Positions 14,389 through 18,738 of a stretch of DNA of 18,738 nucleotides are shown here, in pieces. The notes under the pieces were generated by a model. It searched no databases. It was not told the DNA's origin and saw only the letters and a program-made list of their open reading frames with translations. Within the stretch, counting starts at the first letter, position 1, and every line of letters begins with the position of its first letter. A program made the translations under genes and the position numbers. Source of the stretch: DATLAN01 sp035527455 (GTDB taxonomy: Bacteria > Planctomycetota > Planctomycetia > Pirellulales > Thermoguttaceae); contig DATLAN010000658.1 in NCBI GenBank assembly GCA_035527455.1, positions 1 through 18,738 of the forward strand. The letters run 5' to 3'.

Positions 14389-16014
14389 TCAATTCTTCTG
14401 CAAATACGGATCGGCCGAGGCCTGTTGGGCCACGCGTTCGGCCTCAATGTAGTGACCGGCGGCCCGAAGCTCCGTGATCCACTGGTGATATCCCCAGCGG
14501 ACGTTGTTGCGCAGCGAAGCGTGCAACCCCTCGGGCCCGGCACCGTAAGTCGTCCGGCGGATGGCCTCGGCGTAGTTGCCGCGCCGAAACGCCTCTTCGG
14601 CCCAACGCATCACGGCCACGCGGCGATTGTCCCGCAGCAGTTCCGCGTCGTCCTGCCGGGCAAGCCCGCGATCGAACCACGCCAGTGCCTCCTCGAACTG
14701 TCCCCGCTCAAGCAATTCCAGGGCATGGTCGTTGACGGCCGCCTCCTCCGCCTCGAGCAGTTCGCGGCAAGTCCCGTCGGTGCGGCGGGCCCGGTCCAAG
14801 ACGGCAAACCCGCCCTCCGCGTCCCCTTGGGCGAAGTGCCAACGGGCCCAACGCCGGTAGACCTCTGCCGGAGCGCGGCGGAAGTAGTCTCGCCCGGGCA
14901 ATTCCGCGGCGGCCCGGGCGAGCACCGCCAATGCCTCTTCGAATGCTCCGGCCCCGCAGAGGTGCCCGACCCACTGGTGGTGGACGTGAATGTAGTTCAA
15001 GGCGAGCGTTTCGTAATGCGGATCGAAGGCCAGCCCCTTTCGCAGCAAGTCGGCGGCCTCGGCGAATTGCTGCTCGTGTCCCAGATCGATGGCCCAGTTG
15101 TTGATCGTCGCCAGCAGGTTGCCCCGCGCGGTCGTGCTGGCCGGGTCGAGCCGCAGGGCCTTGGCGTTGGCCACCGCCGCCTCCTCGAATCGCTTTTCGG
15201 CCAGAAGATCCACGCCCCGGTTGTAATAGATCATCGCCACCATCTCCACGGGGGAGATTTCGCGCGCTTCGGCGTGGTGGCGGGAAGGATCCCGGCCGAT
15301 CGTTCTCTTGACCAGTTCCGCCCGTTGCTCGGGGTCGTCGATCAAGCGGAACCAACGGGGGCAGGTGGTTTCCACGTCGAGCGATTTCTCCGGCAGCGTG
15401 AGCCGGCTCATGGCGTGGCCGGGGATTTCCAGCCCGCGGGCGACCAGCCCGACTTCGCCGGCCAGATGATTGAACAACACCGAGCCGCTCACGCAGTTGA
15501 ACCGGCCTTCGTCGAGCGTGGTCCGCAGGTCGGTGCAGTGGATGGAGTAACCGCCGCGCAGGGCGTGCTGGTGCATGAACTCGAAGACGGCTTGGGCCCG
15601 CTGGTACGGCGTTTCGGTGAGTTTGCCCGACTTCCGCAGCCGCACGACCAACGCGGCGACCTGATTCTCATACTCGTGTATCGTGGTTTCGCGTGAAACG
15701 CCGCTGGCCACCAAGGCGGCTTGCAGCAGCGAGTGTTCGTCCAGCCGCCCGTCGGCCGCGTCGGCGAAGAGTCGCTCCTCCAGCGGGCAAGACGGCCCGT
15801 CGAGGAACGGAATCGACGTTTCCCCTCCGACGGGGACAGTGGCCGTTTCGGCGGCCGTCGCGGGAAGGCGGCCCCCGTTCGCTCGATCGTCGAAGGAAAC
15901 GGAGCGGGCCGACGCAAGGCGTTCGGCGCCGAGCCAAAGGGCCGGCAGCAGCACGCAGAGCAGCCGCGCGGCGGCCCGTCTTGGAGTTCGACCTGGTTGC
16001 ATCGGCATCGGCAT
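14389..16014 (-). CDS. Exported transglutaminase-like and TPR-repeat protein
   Basis: A 541-residue protein. Three in-frame ATGs (16014, 16008, 16002) begin it, none with a good Shine-Dalgarno; the first is taken. A basic start and the hydrophobic stretch RLLCVLLPALWLGAERLASA (about residues 17-36) indicate a signal peptide or membrane anchor. Residues about 85-230 look like a transglutaminase-like domain of the SirB1 type, with Cys174 in 'GRFNCVSGSVLFNHLAGEVG' and His200 in 'LEIPGHAMSRL' as a possible catalytic pair. From residue 255 to the end are tetratricopeptide-type helical repeats ('YYNRGVDLLAEKRFEEAAVA', 'ALELLERGQFEEALAWFDRG', 'AEEAFRRGNYAEAIRRTTYG'). The combination suggests a scaffold outside the cytoplasm. 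It follows the ribBA gene on the same strand across about 200 bases, so it is probably a separate transcription unit. Confidence 0.75.
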   Translation of the reverse strand: MPMPMQPGRTPRRAAARLLCVLLPALWLGAERLASARSVSFDDRANGGRLPATAAETATVPVGGETSIPFLDGPSCPLEERLFADAADGRLDEHSLLQAALVASGVSRETTIHEYENQVAALVVRLRKSGKLTETPYQRAQAVFEFMHQHALRGGYSIHCTDLRTTLDEGRFNCVSGSVLFNHLAGEVGLVARGLEIPGHAMSRLTLPEKSLDVETTCPRWFRLIDDPEQRAELVKRTIGRDPSRHHAEAREISPVEMVAMIYYNRGVDLLAEKRFEEAAVANAKALRLDPASTTARGNLLATINNWAIDLGHEQQFAEAADLLRKGLAFDPHYETLALNYIHVHHQWVGHLCGAGAFEEALAVLARAAAELPGRDYFRRAPAEVYRRWARWHFAQGDAEGGFAVLDRARRTDGTCRELLEAEEAAVNDHALELLERGQFEEALAWFDRGLARQDDAELLRDNRRVAVMRWAEEAFRRGNYAEAIRRTTYGAGPEGLHASLRNNVRWGYHQWITELRAAGHYIEAERVAQQASADPYLQKN

Positions 16015-16149
16015 CGGTCTGTCGCGATTGTGACGTTTGTGCCGTCTGCGCCCTCGGCTGACGGCCGCGGAATGAACGACAATCGCAACAAATATAGGAT
16101 GCAGAAACGCAACGTGTTGGAAGAAAGCGGGAGAATTTCAGCGCATCCC
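16015..16149. other. Intergenic region upstream of the TPR gene
   Basis: About 135 bases upstream of the TPR gene and before palindrome E. An AT-rich patch (near 16090-16100) gives TATATT on the minus strand, but there is no -35 hexamer at a usable distance. I see no gene in it. Confidence 0.35.
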
Positions 16150-16220
16150 AGCCGCTTGCGGCTTCGCACCCGTTACGAAAAAGGAAGATGCGGCCCGGCG
16201 CTGCGAAGCCGCGAGCGGCT
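16150..16220. repeat. Palindromic repeat E, 19-bp near-exact inverted repeat
   Basis: Positions 16150-16168 and 16202-16220 are reverse complements with one mismatch in 19, separated by a 33-base loop. The outer edge on the minus strand is TAGCCGCTCGCGG, so the repeat begins inside the TAG stop (16219-16221) of ribBA. It can also act as that gene's terminator. Confidence 0.75.
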
Positions 16221-17424
16221 AGGGGAGCTTATGGCCCATCTTGTCGCGCTTGGCGGTCATGTAGCGCTCGTTGTGCTCGTGGATGGGTCCGATGATGGGA
16301 ACCTGGTCGACCACGTCCAGCTCATAGCCGCCGTAGATGAACGCGTCGGTCTTCTTCGAGTTGTTCGTCAACAGGCGGACCTTGGAGAGCCCCAGGTCCT
16401 TGAGCACCTGAATTCCCACGCCGTAGTCGCGGCTGTCGACCTGGTGTCCCAGCGCCAGGTTGGCCTCGACCGTGTCCATGCCCTGGTCCTGCAGACTGTA
16501 GGCCTTGATCTTCTCGACCAGCCCGATGCCGCGTCCTTCCTGGGGCAGATAGACCAGCACGCCGGCCCCTTCCCGGCCGATCATCTCCATGGCCAATTGG
16601 AGCTGGTCGCCGCAGTCGCATCGCAGCGAATCGAGCAGATCGCCGGTGAAACAGGAAGAGTGGAGCCGGACAAGCGGTTCGGGCACCTGGTCCGGTTCGC
16701 CCACGATGATCGCCATCGGTTGCTGCTCTTCGTGTTTCACGCCGTAGCAGATGATTCGCCCCATACCCACGCGCATCGGCAATTCGGCCTCAGCCAATCG
16801 GTAGACGAGCTTCTCGCTGCGGCGGCGGTGGCGGATCAACTGTTCGATCGTGATGATCTCCAGGCCGTATCGGTCGGCGATCTCGTACAACTCGTCGCGC
16901 GTGGCCCGGTCGCCGTCGTCGCGGAGGATTTCGATCAGCACGCCCGCCGGTTGCAGTCCGGCCAATCGGGCCAGGTCGACGGCACACTCCGTGTGGCCGG
17001 CCCGGCGCAGCACGCCGCCTTCCTTGGCGATCAGAGGGTAGAGGTGCCCGGGACGCACGAAATCGGACGCCGTGCTCTTCGGGTCGATGATGGCCCGAAT
17101 CGTGGCGGCCCGCTCCTGAGCGGTGATGCCCGTGCGGCAACTGCAGTGGTCGACCGGAATGGTGAATCCGGTCCCCAGGGGGGCCGTATTCTGATCGACC
17201 ATCGGCGGTAGATCGAGCCGCTCGCAGACGTCCGGAAGGACGGGCATGCAGAGCAGTCCGCGGCCGCGGGTGATCATGAAGTTGACGATCTCGGGCGTGA
17301 CTTTCTCGGCGGCGCAGATGAAATCGCCCTCGTTTTCACGATCCTCCGCGTCCATCACGATGACGATCTTCCCGGCGGCGATCGCCTCGACGGCCGCCTC
17401 GATCGTGGAAACCTTGTCCGACAC
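16219..17424 (-). CDS. ribBA: Bifunctional DHBP synthase / GTP cyclohydrolase II
   Basis: A 401-residue enzyme for both entry steps of riboflavin synthesis: ribulose 5-phosphate to 3,4-dihydroxy-2-butanone 4-phosphate (N-terminal half) and GTP to diaminohydroxypyrimidine (C-terminal half). GTG 17424 is chosen over ATG 17511 because GGAGA is six bases upstream and the family starts just before 'STIEAAVEAIAAGKIVIVMD'. The RibB half has the acidic loop DAEDRENEGDF (25-35) and 'RAGHTECAVDLARLAG'. The RibA half has the zinc ligands Cys258, Cys269 and Cys271 in 'SSCFTGDLLDSLRCDCG', and the 'PQEGRGIGLVEKIKAY' motif. All key residues look intact. No other rib genes are near. I looked for an FMN riboswitch in the leader and did not find its conserved blocks. 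The TAG stop is at the edge of palindrome E. Confidence 0.95.
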   Translation of the reverse strand: MSDKVSTIEAAVEAIAAGKIVIVMDAEDRENEGDFICAAEKVTPEIVNFMITRGRGLLCMPVLPDVCERLDLPPMVDQNTAPLGTGFTIPVDHCSCRTGITAQERAATIRAIIDPKSTASDFVRPGHLYPLIAKEGGVLRRAGHTECAVDLARLAGLQPAGVLIEILRDDGDRATRDELYEIADRYGLEIITIEQLIRHRRRSEKLVYRLAEAELPMRVGMGRIICYGVKHEEQQPMAIIVGEPDQVPEPLVRLHSSCFTGDLLDSLRCDCGDQLQLAMEMIGREGAGVLVYLPQEGRGIGLVEKIKAYSLQDQGMDTVEANLALGHQVDSRDYGVGIQVLKDLGLSKVRLLTNNSKKTDAFIYGGYELDVVDQVPIIGPIHEHNERYMTAKRDKMGHKLP

Positions 17425-17528
17425 GGGCTTTCTCCAGAAAGTAGCCTTCTCGACGGCACTGCCGAGCCCCCCGAACCGGCGGGGCGCGCGATTACAGCGG
17501 AGATTTGTCATGGGAAACGCTACAGGCT

Positions 17529-17557
17529 ATTATAAGCCATTGTCCTCGGGTTTCCAG
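17529..17557 (-). promoter_or_regulatory. Possible ribBA promoter
   Basis: On the minus strand TATAAT (17529-17534) is a perfect -10; the hexamer 17 bases upstream is CTGGAA (17552-17557), only three of six to consensus. Transcription would begin about 100 bases before the GTG start. The AT-rich -10 stands out in GC-rich DNA. Confidence 0.35.
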
Positions 17558-17578
17558 GGCATCGGCCGCGGCCCGTTT

Positions 17579-17687
17579 CGCGTGGAAATAACCTGTACAT
17601 TATTCAGCGAGGGTGGCACGCCCTGAGGAACGAAGGGCGTGGAGAACCTGCCAAACCACGCCCTTCGTTCCTCAGGGCGTGCCACCC
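17579..17687. repeat. Palindromic repeat C with conserved lead, exact 32-bp inverted repeat
   Basis: Positions 17611-17642 and 17656-17687 are perfect reverse complements of 32 bases around a 13-base loop. The arm begins GGGTGGCACGCCCTGAGGAA. The preceding bases 17579-17610 match the lead of the half copy at 10689-10734, so the mobile unit is larger than the palindrome. It lies between the divergent ribBA and oxidoreductase genes, where a terminator is not needed, which argues for a mobile or protein-binding element. Confidence 0.85.
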
Positions 17688-17752
17688 AATTGGATAAGAA
17701 CCTAGTTTTCCCAACACGAACCACCCAACACCAACCAGAAGGATAACCGCTC

Positions 17753-18738
17753 ATGTCACAAGCCGATCGCATCCGCCGTCGAGAGTTTCTCCGCAGTTCC
17801 TTGGCGGCCGGCACTGCCGCGGCGTTTGCCGTGCCGGCGCTGGCCCAGTCGAGATCGCCCAATGAGAAGCTGAATATCGCGGCCGTGGGAGTGGCCGGAC
17901 GGGCGGCCGCCGACGTGGCCGGCGTGAGCAGCGAAAATATCGTGGCGATCTGCGACGTCGACGAGAATCGGCTGGACGGCGCGGCCGCGAACTACAGCAA
18001 GGCGAAGAAGTTCGTCGACTTCCGCAAGATGCTCACCGAGATGGAGAAGCAGATCGACGCGGTCGTCGTCGGCACGCCCGACCATACCCATATGCCCGCC
18101 GGGGTGATGGCCATGAGGATGGGCAAACACTGTTACGCCGAGAAGCCCTTGAGCCACAACGTCTACGAGTCCCGCGTGGCGGCCGAATTGGCCAAGGAAA
18201 AGAAGTTGGCCACGCAGATGGGCACGCAGATCCACGCCGGCGACAACTACCGCCGCGTCGTCGAGATGATCCGTGCCGGGGCGGTCGGGCCGGTCCACGA
18301 GGTACACGTCTGGTGTGGCAAGGACTGGGGCGGCGGGCGCCGGCCCGACGACACCCCGCCCGTGCCCAAGCACCTGCACTGGGACCTCTGGCTCGGCCCG
18401 GCACCCGAGCGGCCGTACCATTCGTGCTACGTCCCGGGCAATTGGCGCCGCTGGTGGGACTTCGGCAACGGGACGCTCGGCGACATGGCGTGCCATTACA
18501 TGGACCTGCCGTTCTGGGCGTTGGATCTGCGTCATCCGGCCACGGTCGAGGCCGAGGGGCCGCCGGTCGATCCGGAGGGCTGCGCCGAGAAGCTGATCGT
18601 CCGCTACGAATTCCCCGCCCGGGGCGTCATGCCGCCGGTGAAGTTCACCTGGTACGACGGCAGCAACCGCCCGTCGCTGCCGGCCGAGTGGGGTATTCCC
18701 GTCGGCGGGGCCGGCGTGCTCTTCGTCGGCAAGGAGGG
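17753..18738 (+). CDS. Tat-exported Gfo/Idh/MocA family oxidoreductase, 3'-truncated
   Basis: About 328 residues are visible before the window ends; family members of this type are usually 400-450. The ATG at 17753 has AAGGA nine bases upstream. The N-terminus is a twin-arginine signal with the motif RRREFLRSS (8-16), then a hydrophobic stretch ending 'VPALAQS'. The Rossmann domain follows ('LNIAAVGVAGRAAADVAG', 'VAICDVD'), with 'VGTPDHTHMPAGVMAMRMGK' and the conserved EKP motif containing Lys131. The C-terminal domain shows 'GNWRRWWDFGNGTLGDMACH' and 'YMDLPFWALDL', typical of the secreted planctomycete group. It should be an NAD(P)-dependent, Tat-exported oxidoreductase acting on a sugar or cyclitol; the substrate is unknown. 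The gene is divergent from ribBA with palindrome C between. Confidence 0.9.
   Translation, partial: MSQADRIRRREFLRSSLAAGTAAAFAVPALAQSRSPNEKLNIAAVGVAGRAAADVAGVSSENIVAICDVDENRLDGAAANYSKAKKFVDFRKMLTEMEKQIDAVVVGTPDHTHMPAGVMAMRMGKHCYAEKPLSHNVYESRVAAELAKEKKLATQMGTQIHAGDNYRRVVEMIRAGAVGPVHEVHVWCGKDWGGGRRPDDTPPVPKHLHWDLWLGPAPERPYHSCYVPGNWRRWWDFGNGTLGDMACHYMDLPFWALDLRHPATVEAEGPPVDPEGCAEKLIVRYEFPARGVMPPVKFTWYDGSNRPSLPAEWGIPVGGAGVLFVGKE

Noticed and set aside
14350..15696. A 448-codon plus-strand frame opposite the TPR gene
   Set aside because: It is antisense to regular TPR repeats and shows no domain of its own.
17425..17600. An FMN riboswitch upstream of ribBA
   Set aside because: The conserved blocks of that riboswitch are not present on the minus strand in the leader.
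17530..17862. Short minus-strand frame whose translation shares 'GVPPSL.NV' with another at 10465-11019
   Set aside because: The shared peptide is the translation of repeat C, not evidence of a protein family.
1..18738. CRISPR arrays, tRNA and rRNA genes
   Set aside because: No regularly spaced direct repeats, no cloverleaf-like segments and no conserved rRNA sequence were noticed on reading; no computation was run.

Overview
The window is GC-rich (roughly 60% or more by eye) and reads as a Planctomycetota chromosome, most likely Pirellulales-like. The signs are a hydrazine-synthase-alpha-like secreted multiheme protein, a Tat-exported Gfo/Idh/MocA oxidoreductase, a Sip1-type GH36 enzyme, a YfbK-like von Willebrand protein, GTG starts and abundant intergenic palindromes. 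The lineage is inferred from gene content; there is no rRNA or other direct marker.

Layout, left to right: a 5'-truncated VWA protein (+); a GNAT-like acyltransferase candidate (-); a stand-alone acyl carrier protein (+) followed by a decayed gene fragment; a lower-GC two-gene operon of DUF6978-like and DUF1828/DUF1829-like proteins (+); a large exported triheme HzsA-related protein (+); an orphan ribbon-helix-helix (HicB-type) antitoxin (-) with a promoter/operator; a decayed region; a Uup-type ABC-F ATPase (+); an exported GH36/raffinose-synthase-like enzyme (-) with a long structured leader; a PilZ-like protein (-); an exported transglutaminase-like/TPR protein (-); RibBA of riboflavin synthesis (-); and a 3'-truncated Tat-dependent Gfo/Idh/MocA oxidoreductase (+). 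Most genes look like independent single-gene transcription units. Only the DUF6978/DUF1828 pair is clearly translationally coupled.

Several unrelated palindromic repeat families lie between genes: exact 33-bp, 25-bp and 32-bp inverted repeats, a 19-bp near-exact one, and degenerate copies. In four cases the TAG stop codon of a minus-strand gene lies at the edge of a palindrome or repeat block, whereas the two minus-strand genes that stop with TGA have none there. This suggests small mobile palindromes that settle at, or recreate, TAG stop codons.

The best candidates for an undescribed system are the coupled DUF6978/DUF1828 pair with its own strong promoter and operator-like sequences, and the leader upstream of the GH36 gene, which combines a consensus promoter, a nine-codon ORF with a strong Shine-Dalgarno, a hairpin touching that Shine-Dalgarno and a second hairpin just after the stop. 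No tRNA, rRNA, CRISPR array, complete insertion sequence or replication origin was recognised.
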